This document shows, piece by piece, positions 19,778-29,824 of a DNA stretch of 60,101 bases (position 1 is the first letter of the stretch; each line of letters opens with the position of its first letter). The notes under the pieces are model-generated. The model worked only from the letters and a program-made list of their open reading frames with translations, ran no database searches and had not been told where the DNA came from. The DNA lies in NCBI GenBank assembly GCA_018401745.1, contig JAGYJY010000023.1:1-60101 (forward strand). Direction: 5' to 3'. The stretch is from Pirellulales bacterium (lineage in GTDB: Bacteria > Planctomycetota > Planctomycetia > Pirellulales > UBA1268). Made by a program: the position numbers and the translations under genes.

Positions 19778-20794
19778 ATGAGCACGAAGTCGAAGCTCGA
19801 ATACATCTGGCTCGATGGATACAAGCCAACTCAGAGTCTGCGGTCGAAGACCCAAATCAGGAAGGATTTCGGCGGCACGCTTGAAGAGTGCCCCATGTGG
19901 TCTTTTGACGGCAGCAGCACCGAACAGGCCGCCGGCAACTCGTCAGACTGCCTGCTGAAGCCGGTCGCGATTTTCCCGGATCCAGGCCGCAAGAATGCCT
20001 ATCTGGTGATGACCGAGGTGTTGAATGCAGACGGCACACCGCACGAGTCGAACGGCCGGGCCACCATCGACGACGACGACGAGGATTTCTGGTTCGGGTT
20101 CGAGCAGGAGTATTTCCTCTGGAACACCAAGAACAATAATCCTCCGGGCTTTCCAGCTGGCGGCTACCCCAAGCCCCAGGGCCCTTACTACTGCTCCGTT
20201 GGGGCCGTCAACTCGCATGGCCGGCCATGTGTTGAGGATCACCTCGACGCCTGCCTTGAGGCTGGCCTCAATGTGGAAGGCATCAATGCCGAGGTGGCTG
20301 CAGGCCAGTGGGAGTATCAGATTTTCTCCAAGGGTGCCAAGCGGGCCGGAGACGAGATCTGGGTGTCGCGGTATCTGCTTGAGCGGATCGGTGAGGATTA
20401 CGGCTACGCCATCGAATGGCATCCCAAGCCGCTCGGCAAGACCGACTGGAACGGCTCAGGCATGCATGCCAACTTCTCCAACGAAGTGATGCGGACCTGT
20501 GGCGAGAAGGATGTCTTCACCAAGATCTGCGAAGGCTTTGGTGGGGTCGTGAACCGTCACATCAGCGTCTACGGCGCTGACAACGACCAGCGGCTCACCG
20601 GGCAGCATGAGACGCAGCGGATTGACCAGTTCAGCTACGGCGTTTCAGACCGCGGTGCGTCTATCCGCATCCCGGTCGGAACGATTGAGAATGGCTGGAA
20701 GGGCCGCCTCGAAGACCGTCGGCCGGCATCCAATGCCGACCCCTACAAGGTGGCTGCGGCCATCATCAAGACCGTGAAGGAAGCCCTCGCCTAA
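19778..20794 (+). CDS. glnII: Glutamine synthetase, type II (eukaryote-like GSII)
   Basis: This 338-residue enzyme makes glutamine from glutamate, ammonia and ATP in the cytoplasm. Length and motifs fit the short GSII class rather than the roughly 470-residue GSI. The beta-grasp part carries KLEYIWLDGY and WSFDGSSTEQA. Catalytic-domain motifs are FGFEQEYFLW, AGQWEYQIF, WNGSGMHANFS, ISVYGADNDQRLTGQHET and VSDRGASIRIP, all apparently intact. The GSI adenylylation site is absent, as expected for GSII. It is a stand-alone gene: an exact sigma-54 match lies upstream and a strong intrinsic terminator follows 26 bases after the stop. Transcriptional nitrogen control is therefore likely. GSII enzymes occur in several planctomycetes. 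Confidence 0.95.
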   Translation: MSTKSKLEYIWLDGYKPTQSLRSKTQIRKDFGGTLEECPMWSFDGSSTEQAAGNSSDCLLKPVAIFPDPGRKNAYLVMTEVLNADGTPHESNGRATIDDDDEDFWFGFEQEYFLWNTKNNNPPGFPAGGYPKPQGPYYCSVGAVNSHGRPCVEDHLDACLEAGLNVEGINAEVAAGQWEYQIFSKGAKRAGDEIWVSRYLLERIGEDYGYAIEWHPKPLGKTDWNGSGMHANFSNEVMRTCGEKDVFTKICEGFGGVVNRHISVYGADNDQRLTGQHETQRIDQFSYGVSDRGASIRIPVGTIENGWKGRLEDRRPASNADPYKVAAAIIKTVKEALA

Positions 20795-20820
20795 GCGACC
20801 GCCTTTCAGCACCAACGAGC

Positions 20821-20862
20821 ACCACCCCCGCGGGCCCACCGAGGTTCGCGGGGGTGGTTTTT
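20821..20862 (+). terminator. Intrinsic terminator of glutamine synthetase
   Basis: A perfect 12-bp stem (ACCACCCCCGCG at 20821-20832 with its complement at 20847-20858) encloses a 14-base loop and runs into five T residues. It begins 26 bases after the glutamine synthetase stop and would also separate it from the convergent kinase gene. Confidence 0.9.
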
Positions 20863-20876
20863 CCGCTTCCGAGCAC

Positions 20877-21908
20877 TCAGATGCCGTGGCTGTGCGGCCC
20901 AAAGTCGACCTCGCGGAGGGCTTCGAGCAGCTGCCGCATGGTTTGAAAGCGGTCGGTCGGCGTCTTGGCAATCGCCTTCATCACCACATCATCAAACGCC
21001 TTGGGAATGCCCTGCTCTGGGCTCCGCTCCGACGGGGGCATCGGCGTGTCGTGGATGATGTTTTCAAACGTCTCTTGGATCACGCTGCCGCGGAATGGCT
21101 CCCGCAAGGCGGCCGTCTCATAGAGCACGACCCCCACGCTAAAGATGTCGCTCCGCTCGTCGACCTGCGCCCGGTTGACGTTGACCTGCTCCGGCGACAT
21201 GTAGAGCGGCGTGCCTGGCCGCTCACCCGCCATGGTCAACTCCTGCACATGCTCCTGCTGCCGGGCAACGGTCGGATGCAGAGGCATGTCGTCGGGCTGC
21301 CCCCACACCTTGGCCACGCCCCAGTCGAGCAGCAACACCTCGCCAAAGTTGCCCACCCAGATGTTCTCGGGCTTCACATCGCGGTGAATCACCCCGCGGG
21401 CATGGGCATACATCAAGGCCTGCGCGGCGTCGGCCACGATCGCCACACGGCGATACAGTGGAAACTCCGCCGCGGTGTTGCCCGCCGCGGTGTTGCCCGC
21501 GGTGTCGCCCGCCGCAGTGTCGGCCTCCTCGGTCGCCACCCGCCTGAGAATCTGGAAGAGGTTTTCCCCGGACACCCGCTTCATGGCGAAGTAGATGCCG
21601 TCCTTGGGGTCATCGCCGATTTCATACACGGGCACGGTGTTGGGATGCTGCAGCTGCGCGGTGACCCGAGCCTCCCGCAGCAGACGCCGCTCCTCTTTTT
21701 TGTCGAGGATAAACCGCATCTGGAGCGTTTTGATCACCACCGTGCGGCCGGTGATCTGATCGAAACAGCTGCGGAGCCGACCGGTTCCCCCAACCGCCAT
21801 GTCGCGGAAGCCGACGTATTTCGCCAGCCCCTGCGGTATCGGCTTGGGGAGCGCAAAATCGGTCGAAGAGAGGAAAATCGCTCCTTGCCCATCTGCCGTG
21901 GCTGCCAT
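20877..21908 (-). CDS. Serine/threonine protein kinase
   Basis: The 343-residue soluble kinase has the ATP lysine in VVIKTL (Lys60), a helix-C glutamate in LLREARV, the catalytic loop HRDVKPEN at 175-182, DWG in place of DFG at 195-197, and the P+1 loop GTPLYMSPEQ. The glycine loop AVGGTGRL is slightly atypical. No transmembrane helix or sensor domain follows the kinase domain, unlike most planctomycete kinases. A low-complexity insert of near-perfect NTAAG/DTAAG repeats (about 131-149) interrupts the N-lobe to C-lobe linker. The ATG at 21908 has GGAG 8 bases upstream; the frame is open to 22031. The target is unknown. Confidence 0.92.
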   Translation of the reverse strand: MAATADGQGAIFLSSTDFALPKPIPQGLAKYVGFRDMAVGGTGRLRSCFDQITGRTVVIKTLQMRFILDKKEERRLLREARVTAQLQHPNTVPVYEIGDDPKDGIYFAMKRVSGENLFQILRRVATEEADTAAGDTAGNTAAGNTAAEFPLYRRVAIVADAAQALMYAHARGVIHRDVKPENIWVGNFGEVLLLDWGVAKVWGQPDDMPLHPTVARQQEHVQELTMAGERPGTPLYMSPEQVNVNRAQVDERSDIFSVGVVLYETAALREPFRGSVIQETFENIIHDTPMPPSERSPEQGIPKAFDDVVMKAIAKTPTDRFQTMRQLLEALREVDFGPHSHGI

Positions 21909-22040
21909 GCTCTGCTCCGTTCTGGTCCCTGTTGCTCGATATCGTGTTACGTCAGTCTCCTTGCGAGAGCCAGAATAAGGCCAAACGCTCCTCGAGCGTT
22001 CGCGGACCCACCGAGCCTCAACTTTGCTCACCGGTACGAA

Positions 22041-22162
22041 ACGGGACGGGTCCGCGGGCCGCGAAGCGGCCTCGCCGCGAAGCGGCCTCGGCCGCGAGGT
22101 GCCTCCGGCACCCGAAGACCCGTCCCGTTCAATCCGACTCCGGCACCCGAAGACCCGTCCCG
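22041..22162. repeat. Cluster of short direct and inverted GC-rich repeats in a divergent intergenic region
   Basis: The 407-base spacer between the kinase start (21909) and the Cys-rich gene (22315) has no gene. It contains two tandem copies of a 16-base unit GCCGCGAAGCGGCCTC (22058-22073 and 22074-22089) plus a degraded third copy. It also has a 25-base direct repeat at 22103-22127 and 22138-22162. ACGGGACGGGTC at 22041-22052 is the exact inverse of 22117-22128, so the block can fold into a large hairpin. Each 16-base unit is itself palindromic (CCGC..GCGG). Confidence 0.8.
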
Positions 22163-22315
22163 CTCGCTCGGCAGATGGCTCGCCCGGGGATGTTGAAATG
22201 CGGGATTTGGCGAACGTATTCTTAAAGAGTTGACTCTGCCGATCGTGCGGCCGCTGGCTGTTTTGCAGCCTTAAGCCTGCTCCCTCCGTGACTCAAGCCT
22301 TCCTGAAAGGACGCC

Positions 22316-22699
22316 ATGAAACTCTCCGCGTTGCTTGCTGCTGCCCTGCTCTGCTCGGGCCTCGTCTCCGTTCCGTTTGTTGATGCCGACTCCACCGCAG
22401 AAGCTGGCCTTCGCCATCACCGCAGCAACTGCTGCGACCCCTGCTGCGCCGAGCCGTGCTGCACGCCCTGCCCGCCGCCACCGGTTGAGGTTTCGCTGTG
22501 CGTGGTCGACCCCTGCACCGGATGCGCTCAGGAAGTGTGCGTGACGGTGCCGGCAGAGTGTGCCTGTGAGGCTCCCTGCCTGGCGAGCTGCCGGCCCGGC
22601 TGCTTCGGCCGCACGGTCCTCACCTACCGCTGGGCCTGCTGCGACCACTGCGTCGACGTGGTGCTCACCAAGCACGGCCGCGCGATCGTTCGCGACTGA
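22316..22699 (+). CDS. Small secreted cysteine-rich protein, function unknown
   Basis: This 127-residue protein has a clear signal peptide (residues 1 to about 24, MKLSALLAAALLCSGLVSV then ADS) and a mature part of about 100 residues with 19 cysteines. The spacing is strongly patterned: NCCDPCC, EPCCTPC, SLCVVDPC, TGCAQEVC, then CFGRTVLTYRWACCDHC. Such density suggests either a disulfide-rich exported protein or a metal-binding one. It is not recognised as a named family, although small Cys-rich exported proteins are frequent in planctomycetes. The gene is monocistronic, preceded by the repeat block and followed 27 bases later by a strong terminator. Confidence 0.75.
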   Translation: MKLSALLAAALLCSGLVSVPFVDADSTAEAGLRHHRSNCCDPCCAEPCCTPCPPPPVEVSLCVVDPCTGCAQEVCVTVPAECACEAPCLASCRPGCFGRTVLTYRWACCDHCVDVVLTKHGRAIVRD

Positions 22700-22725
22700 G
22701 CGACCGCAGCATTCACAGCAAAAAC

Positions 22726-22765
22726 AAGGCCGCGGCCCACCTTCGGGCCGCGGCCTTTGTTTTTC
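22726..22765. terminator. Bidirectional intrinsic terminator
   Basis: A 13-bp stem (AAGGCCGCGGCCC at 22726-22738, complement at 22745-22757) has a T-rich tail on the plus strand (TTTGTTTTT) and a matching T run on the minus strand beyond the opposite side. It lies between the convergent Cys-rich gene and sulfatase and probably ends both transcripts. Confidence 0.88.
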
Positions 22766-22787
22766 AGCCCCTTCGTGTGCGGCACGA

Positions 22788-24540
22788 TCACCTGCTCTCG
22801 TCGCGAGGCTTTCGCCAGGCCCCCAGCGGCAGCACATCAGCCCGTGCCGCATAGTCGTCCCAGGCCCGCGACAGCTGCTCGACCTTCTCGGGCATGCGGG
22901 CAGCGAGGTCGTGCTGCTCGGTTCGGTCGGCTTCCATGTCGTAAAGCTCCCAAGGCTTGCCCGCCTTCGCCACCAGCTTCCAGCGGCCGGCCCGCACGGC
23001 GCGGTTGCCCTCATGCTCCCAGAAGAGAGGGCCGCTTCTCTCAACCGCTCTGCCACTGAATGTGGGCACAAGGCTCGCGCCTTCAGCCGGCTTGATCGTG
23101 TGGCCGTTCCGCTCGCTTGGATAGCTGGCCGCCGCCACATCGACACATGTCGCCATGATGTCGATCAGGTGGCCCGGCGTCTGCACCAGCTGCCCTCGCC
23201 GCTCGGCTGGAATCCCCGCGGGCCAGTGCACGATCAACGGCGTCGAGATACCGCCCTCGTGCACCCAGTGCTTGTATTCGCGAAAGGGGGTGTTGCTCAC
23301 GTTGGCCCAGCCCTCGCCGTAGCCGATGTAGGTATCCGCCGCTCCGGGCATCACCCCGTAGCCCTGCCGCATGGGATACCCGTCCCGCGTCTGCTTGGGA
23401 ATCATGTCAAACTGCAGCGCATCAGCGGCCATCGCCGGCAGCGATGGCGACGCAGCCCGCGGGCCCGCGTTCTTGTTGTTTCCGCGGCCCATTCCCTCGG
23501 CGCAGCCCCCGTTGTCTTGCAGATAGAAGATCACCGTGTCGTCGAGCTCGCCCTGCCTTCGCAGCTCCGTCACGATCCCACCGATGCTGCGATCCATCGC
23601 GTCGACCATCGCTGCATAGACCTCCATGCAGCGGATCTCGAAGTCTGAGTCTTTCACCTTCTCCCAGGCCACTGCCGGCGGGCTCATCGGCCACGCCGCG
23701 TCAATCACGCCGAGCCCGCGGGCCTTCGCCAGCCTGGCCTCACGGATCGGTGCGAAGCCCTGGTCATACACGCCCTGATAGCGGGCGATGTCGTCGTCGA
23801 GGGCGTGCATCGGCCAGTGGGCCGCGGTGTAGGTCACATACATGAAGAAGGGGCGATCGTCGCCTGAGGCCGCATGGTCGGCCAGGAAGCGGACCGCGTT
23901 GTCGCCAATCGCATTGGTGTAGTAGTAGGTCTCGGGCTGATACTCCGGGTCGGCCGCCGGTGAAATCAGCTCGTTGTCGCGGGTCAGCGAGTTGGGATCA
24001 AAAAAACTTCCTGCTCCGTGGATCGTGCCGTAGAAGCGTTCGAAGCCTCGCTGCAGCGGCCAGTTGTGTTGCTGCTGCGGACCTTCCGGCCGCACCTTCT
24101 TCGTCACGTGCCATTTGCCCACGGCATAGGTGGCGTAGTCGGCATCGTGGAGCACTTCGGCGATCGTCGCGGAGTTTTGGTTGAGGTCGCCGCGATAGCC
24201 GTCGTAGCCATCGGTCGTCCATCATGTGGCCGATGCCGGCCTGGTGCGGGTAGAGGCCGGTCAGCAGCGAGGCCCGCGTCGGGCAGCAGCGGGCGGTGTT
24301 GTAAAACTGGGTAAACCGCAGGCCGTCGGCCGCCAGGCTGTCGAGCACGGGGGTGCGAATCTCTCCTCCGTAGCAGCCGATGTCGGAGAAGCCCATGTCG
24401 TCGGCCATGATCACGATCACATTGGGCCGCCGCTCCCGGCTGTCGCGTGGCTCATCGCCCGCCACGGCACCGCGGCCGCCGATGACCACCGCCCCCACGG
24501 CTCCCACCGCCAGCATCAGGCAAACCAAGGCTCTCCGCAT
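22788..24540 (-). CDS. Arylsulfatase (one frameshift)
   Basis: The 583-residue exported sulfatase hydrolyses sulfate esters. It is read after removing one extra base near 24210, where GIGHMMDDR in the upstream frame continues as GYDGYRGDLNQNSATIAEVL in the downstream frame. The signal peptide covers about 1-28. The metal site starts with NVIVIMADDMG at 40-50. The sulfatase signature CCPTR at 85-89 supplies Cys85, to be converted to formylglycine by a maturase not in this window. Other family blocks are AVGKWHVTKK, DNGGCAEGMGRG and HWPAGIP. The Asn-Gly-Gly-Cys segment followed by a long loop resembles AtsA-type arylsulfatases of planctomycetes. Natural substrates are probably sulfated algal polysaccharides, by inference. 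Confidence 0.88.
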
Positions 24541-24692
24541 GGCACCTTCCCCTGTTTTCCCAAGTCGGACTACTATTGGTAAGTATTCCCGTGCGGCCAG
24601 CCATTCGCCACCGCAAGGGTCGCCGGGCGGGCTTGGAAAGTTTTCGGGGGCCATCTTCAACGGGATCATGGGACATGGGAGGAGAACGCGTC

Positions 24693-27600
24693 GTGTCTGA
24701 CTGCAAGCATGCTGATGGCCCTCGCCGGAGTCGTAGTGCTGCGTGCCCGCGGATGTGGTCCGCTTTGTTCGCTCTGATGCTGGCGGCGTGCGGAACCGCG
24801 GCAGCGGCTGCCGACGCCCAAGCAGTCGCCGCGGATGAAGACCCGTTCGCCTCGCACGTGCGGCCCACCGACCCGCTTTCCCCTGCCGACGAGCAGGCCG
24901 GCTTCACCCTCCCGCCCGGCTTCATCGCCGAACTGGTAGCGAGCGAGGAGACCATCGCCAAGCCGATGAACCTCGCCTTCGACGATTCGGGCCGGCTGTG
25001 GGTCAGCTGCTCGCTGGAATACCCCTACGCCGCGCCGCTCGACCAGCCCTCTCGCGACTTCATCAAGGTGTTTGAAGACCGCGATGGCGATGGCTCGTTT
25101 GAAACGGCCACAACGTTTGCCGACGGCCTCAATATCCCGATCGGCTTGGTGCCGGTCGCCGATGGGGTGATCTGCTACAGCATCCCCAACATCTGGCATC
25201 TCCGCGACACCGACGGCGACGGCCGCGCCGACGAACGGACCGTGCTCTACGGCCCGATGGGCTGGCAGCGCGACACCCACGGCATGTGCAACGCCTTTCG
25301 CCAGGGGCCCGATGGCTGGATCTACGCCTGCCATGGCTTCAACAACGAAACCACCGTCAGCGGCAGCGATGGCCACGAGATCACGATGCAATCGGGCAAC
25401 ACGTTCCGCTTCCGCGCGGACGGCAGCCGCATCGAGCACTACACCTGGGGCCAGGTGAATCCCTTCGGCATGGACTTCGACATCCACGGCGACCTCTTCA
25501 CCGCCGACTGCCACACCAAGCCGGTCTCGCTGCTGCTGCCGGAGGGCCGCTACGAGAGCTTCGGCAAGCCGCACGACGGCCTCGGCTTTGTGCCGGCGGT
25601 GATGGACCACCTCCACGGCTCCACCGCCATCGGCGGCATCGCAATCTACGACGATGTGCGGTTTCCCAAGGCCTACCGTGGCAGCAGTTTTGGCGGCAAC
25701 GTGATGACGAGCCGCGTGAACCGCAACCGTCTCGAACATACCGGCTCCACAGTGCGGGCGGTTGCGGCCGACGACTTCATGGCCGCAGCCGACCCCTGGT
25801 TTCGCCCCGTCGACCTGCGGATGGGGCCCGATGGAGCTCTTTATGTCGCGGACTTCTACAATCGCATCATCGGCCACTATGAAGTGCCGCTCGACCACCC
25901 CGGCCGCGATCGCACCCGCGGCCGCATCTGGCGGATTCGCTATTCAGGCAACGACGCCACGCCCACGCCATCGCTTGCTGCAACGCGACTTGACACGCTG
26001 ACGACGGCAGACCTCGTCACGGCGCTTGCCGACGCAAACCGCCTGCGACGGTCGCTCGCCATCGAACGGCTCGCCGCAGCCACGACCCCCGACATCCCCG
26101 AACGGCTCGCTGCCCTCTCGATCCAAGGATTCCGAGGCGACGAGGCGAGAATCGCTGCCAGCTGGTGCCGGGCCCGCCGTGGCGAACTGTCGGCTGCCGA
26201 CCTGGCCAGCCTGGCCGCCGCGTCGTCTCCTCTGCTCCGCGAGCACACGATGCGAATCGCGGGAGCCGGCCTACTGCCGACCACCGAGCCGCTCGTCGAC
26301 GTGCTGATCGCCGGGCTTACCGACGACTCAGCCCAGGTCCGCCGAGCCGCCGCACTGTCGGTGGTGCAGCTGCCGCCGGAGGCGTCGCTCGAGCCTGCCG
26401 CCGTGCGGCTGGCGAGAACGCTGGTGCACGCGGTTGGCTCTGCCGAGGCGGACGACGTGCACCTGCGGCATGCGCTGCGGCTGGCGCTGCGGAGCTGCCT
26501 GCGGCAGGATGCGGTGCTGGCCGCCATCGCGACAGCAGACCTCGACCCCGCGGCGTCGCGGAGCCTGGCAGACGTCTGCCTAGGGCTGAAATCGATGCAG
26601 GCGGCCGACGTGATCGTGCAGCATCTGCTCCGGCATGGCGAGGCCGATGAGCCGCGGCTACGAGCATGTGTGGAGCATGCGGCAACGCAGGCTTCCGCTG
26701 AGGGACTTGCCTCGCTCGCCGGAATCGTCCAGGAGCAGTTTGCTGGCAATCTGGCCTTTCAGCTCGATCTGCTGGAAGCCGCCAGACGAGCGCTCGATCG
26801 CCAGGGCAAACAGCCCGCCGACTCCCTCCGCGACTGGGCAGACGCCACGGCCCGCCGGCTGCTGCAGCTTGATCGATCGGGTCGCCCGGCGGATCGCACG
26901 GTGCCGCTTTCGTGGACGGCCTCGCCGCTGCCCAACCGCAAGGGCGACAGCGAGCCCTGGCCTCTGCAGACCCGCTCCTCGGCTGACGGCACCGCTGCCA
27001 CCTTCCGCTCAAGCCTTCTGCGAGGCGAGCAGTGGCGAGGCCAGACGCGGTCTGAGCCGTTTGCGGTGGGAGATTCCCTCTCCTTTTTCCTCGCCGGCCA
27101 TGCGGGCTATCCCGACAAGCCGGCCCACCAGCGAAACGCCGTGCGGCTGCGGGATGCCGCGAGCGACGAACTGCTTCGCGAGGCTTTCCCTTCCCGCAAC
27201 GACACCGCGCAGCCGGTGGTCTGGAACACGTCCGACCTCGTCGGAAGGCGTGTGATCGTGGAGGTGGTCGACGGTGACCGAGGCGACGCGTACGCCTGGC
27301 TGGCGGTCGGTCGCTTCTCGGTCGACGCCCTCAACCCTTCGGCAGCCGACAACGAGCGGCAGGCCGCGGCCTCGCTGATTGCCGGGTATCGCCTCGCCAA
27401 CCTGATCGCCCCCTCGGCCTGCTGATCACCGAGCTGCCTGCCACGACCGCCACCCGGATCGCCGCCGCAGACGCGGTCAACAGTTTTCAGCCCGACGCTC
27501 GGCTCGACGCAGTCACAGTCGCGCTCTCCATGCCGGCGGCCACCGACGAGCAGAGGGAAGCGGTCGGCCGACTGCTGGTGGAGAGGCAGGCCGCCACCGC

Positions 27601-28300
27601 CGGTGACCTCGTCGTCGACCTGTTTCGCGTGGCCAGCTCCGAGCAGCAGCGGACGATGGCCGCGAGGCTCGCGGCCGACCCGCAGGGCTGCCAGCTGCTC
27701 GCGTCGGTCGTGGAGCGGGGCATCTGCTCGCCACAGCTGCTCGCCGATCCAGCCGTGAGCACCAGGCTCGACGGGCTCCGCGACACAGAGCTCCGCGATC
27801 GCCTCCACGCGCTCGCTGCCACGGCGCCCCAGGTCGACGCCGTCCTTGCTCGCCTGATCGACGACCGCCGGCAGGACTACCGCGAGCATCCAGGCGACGC
27901 GACCATCGGCCTGGCCGTCTTCCGCAAGAACTGCGCGGCCTGCCATCAGGTGGCAGGCGAAGGAGCGAAAGTCGGGCCGCAGCTCGACGGCATCGGCAAC
28001 CGTGGCCTCGACCGGGTGGCCGAAGACCTGCTCGATCCCAACCGCAACGTCGACGTCGCCTTCCGCACCACCACCTTTCTCACTGACGACGGTCGCGTGC
28101 TCTCCGGGCTCGTCGCCAGCGAAAACGACGACGCCGTGGTCTGCGTCGATCAACAGGGCAAAGAGTTTGTCGTGGCAACCGAGAGCATCGACGAGCGGCG
28201 GCAGTCGTCGCTCTCGTTGATGCCAGCCAACTTCCACGAAACGCTGTCGCCCGACGACATCCGCAGTCTGCTGGCGTATCTGCTCTCACTGCGGGAGTGA
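24693..28300 (+). CDS. PVC-type membrane-bound dehydrogenase / HEAT repeat / cytochrome c protein, copy 1 (one frameshift)
   Basis: This is a secreted redox protein of 1202 residues after restoring one C near 27408-27412. The joined text reads AGYRLANLIAPLGLLITELP. Residues about 75-420 form the beta-propeller of the Pirellula/Verrucomicrobium-type dehydrogenase domain (TIGR02604-like; GFIAELVASEETIAKPMN, HGSTAIGGIAIYDD). A long run of HEAT-like helical repeats follows, then a C-terminal heme-binding domain (TIGR02603-like) with CAACH at about residue 1081 and SLSLMPANFHETLSPDDIRSLLAYL at the end. GTG at 24693 is chosen for GGAGGAG just upstream. A lipobox-like LAAC inside the hydrophobic N-terminus could make it a lipoprotein. 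Substrates of this abundant planctomycete family are unproven, although sugar or alcohol oxidation is often proposed. Confidence 0.82.
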
Positions 28301-28450
28301 GCCTGCGGCCCGATTTTTTTGAACCGCAACCTTGGTCAGGCCCATCCGTTCGGACACCTATCAGCGTGCCGGCGGGGCTGACAGCGTGCAGGCGGGCTGA
28401 TCCACGCCACTTCGGGTCGGCACCCACTCCCAGCAGAAAAAGTTGTTTTC

Positions 28451-29824
28451 ATGCCTCCTTGGCAGATCGGCATCATCGGCGGTGGGCCTGGCGGGCTGCT
28501 CACCGCTCGCATGCTCGAGCATCAGGCGACGGCTCCACCGTCAATCACCATCTTTGAGGCGAGCGAGCGACTCGGCGGCAAGGTGCTCACACGGCAGTTT
28601 GAAGCCCTGCCGGTGGCTTACGAGGTCGGAGCAGCTGAGTTCTACGACTACGCTGAGATCGATGAAGATCCTCTCAAACAGCTCGTGCGGGATCTGGGGC
28701 TGCCGATTCAGGTGCTCGGCGGCTCATCGCTGATTCACGGCGACCGGCTGGTCGGCAATCTTGACGACGTCCGCGAGACGCTCGGCAGCGAGGCGGCCGC
28801 TGCGCTTGTCGACTTCCATCACATCAGTCGCGACCGGCTCTCGCCGCGGGAGTTCTATGACGCCCTGCCGGTTCCGCAGCTCGACGGGCCGGCTGGCAGT
28901 TGCTTTGAGACGCTGCTCGCAGCCATTCCGTCCCCGGCCACTCGCCGCCATATCGAGCGGTTTATCCACAGCGACCTCGCCACCGAGCCGACCCACACCA
29001 GCCGTCGCTACGGGCTGGAAAACTACCTGATGAACGATCCGGCCTACATGCAGCTCTACTGCATCGCCGGAGGCAACGAGCAGCTGATTGCTGCCATTGC
29101 CTCGCGTCTGGCCGCTCGCATCAGGCTCCGCACGCCAGTGCTCTCTGTCGGCCGTGTTGCAGACGGCCGGATTGCCATCGACGTTGCGACGGCCAGCGGC
29201 CGCGAACAGCAGCTCTTTGACGCGGTGGTGTTGGCGCTCCCCATCGAGCCGCTGCGGCAGCTCCAGTTTGGCGGCGACAGGCTTCAGGCCGCGATGCAGC
29301 GGCACATCGCTCACCATGACCACCCAGCCCACTATCTCCGCGTCTCGATCCTCTTCGACAAGGCCTTCTGGCGGAGCCACTGGGACGACGCCTACTGCAT
29401 GCTGGAGGGCTTCGACGGCTGTTGCCTCTACGATGAGTCGGCCCGTGATCCGGCTGAGGAGCATGGCGTTCTCGGCTGGCTGATCGGCGGCGAAGCAGCG
29501 GTTGCCTGGAGCGACCGCGACGACGAGGCCATCATCCAGGCCGCTCTCGATGCCCTGCCCGCGTGGCTCCGGGAGCCCGCCCATCGGCATCGGCGCGAGG
29601 CCCGCGTGCATCGCTGGATCGGGGCGGTCAGCGGCCTTCCCGGTGGCTGGCAGCCGCTGCCGCTGGATCGCCGGCATCAGCCCGAGTCCTCCGACCACAG
29701 CACGCTCTTCACGGTGGGCGACTATCTCTTTGATTCCACACTCAATGGCGTCCACGACTCGGCCCAGTATGTGGCCGACTGGCTCGCCAGTCTCATGCTC
29801 GAACGCCCAGGATCGTCTGTATGA
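28451..29824 (+). CDS. FAD-dependent amine oxidase / protoporphyrinogen oxidase-like oxidoreductase
   Basis: The 457-residue protein begins with a dinucleotide-binding fold, GIIGGGPGGLLTARMLE (about 7-23), and the second FAD motif IFEASERLGGKVLT at about 36-49, typical of the amine oxidase superfamily. A C-terminal FAD-contact segment GDYLFDSTLNGVHDSAQYVADWL also fits. The substrate is not evident; carotenoid desaturases, protoporphyrinogen oxidases and amine oxidases share this layout. No signal peptide is present, so it is cytoplasmic or membrane-peripheral. Its stop overlaps the next start by four bases (ATGA), so it is translationally coupled to the coiled-coil membrane protein. The gene lies 150 bases after the PVC cytochrome. 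Confidence 0.82.
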   Translation: MPPWQIGIIGGGPGGLLTARMLEHQATAPPSITIFEASERLGGKVLTRQFEALPVAYEVGAAEFYDYAEIDEDPLKQLVRDLGLPIQVLGGSSLIHGDRLVGNLDDVRETLGSEAAAALVDFHHISRDRLSPREFYDALPVPQLDGPAGSCFETLLAAIPSPATRRHIERFIHSDLATEPTHTSRRYGLENYLMNDPAYMQLYCIAGGNEQLIAAIASRLAARIRLRTPVLSVGRVADGRIAIDVATASGREQQLFDAVVLALPIEPLRQLQFGGDRLQAAMQRHIAHHDHPAHYLRVSILFDKAFWRSHWDDAYCMLEGFDGCCLYDESARDPAEEHGVLGWLIGGEAAVAWSDRDDEAIIQAALDALPAWLREPAHRHRREARVHRWIGAVSGLPGGWQPLPLDRRHQPESSDHSTLFTVGDYLFDSTLNGVHDSAQYVADWLASLMLERPGSSV

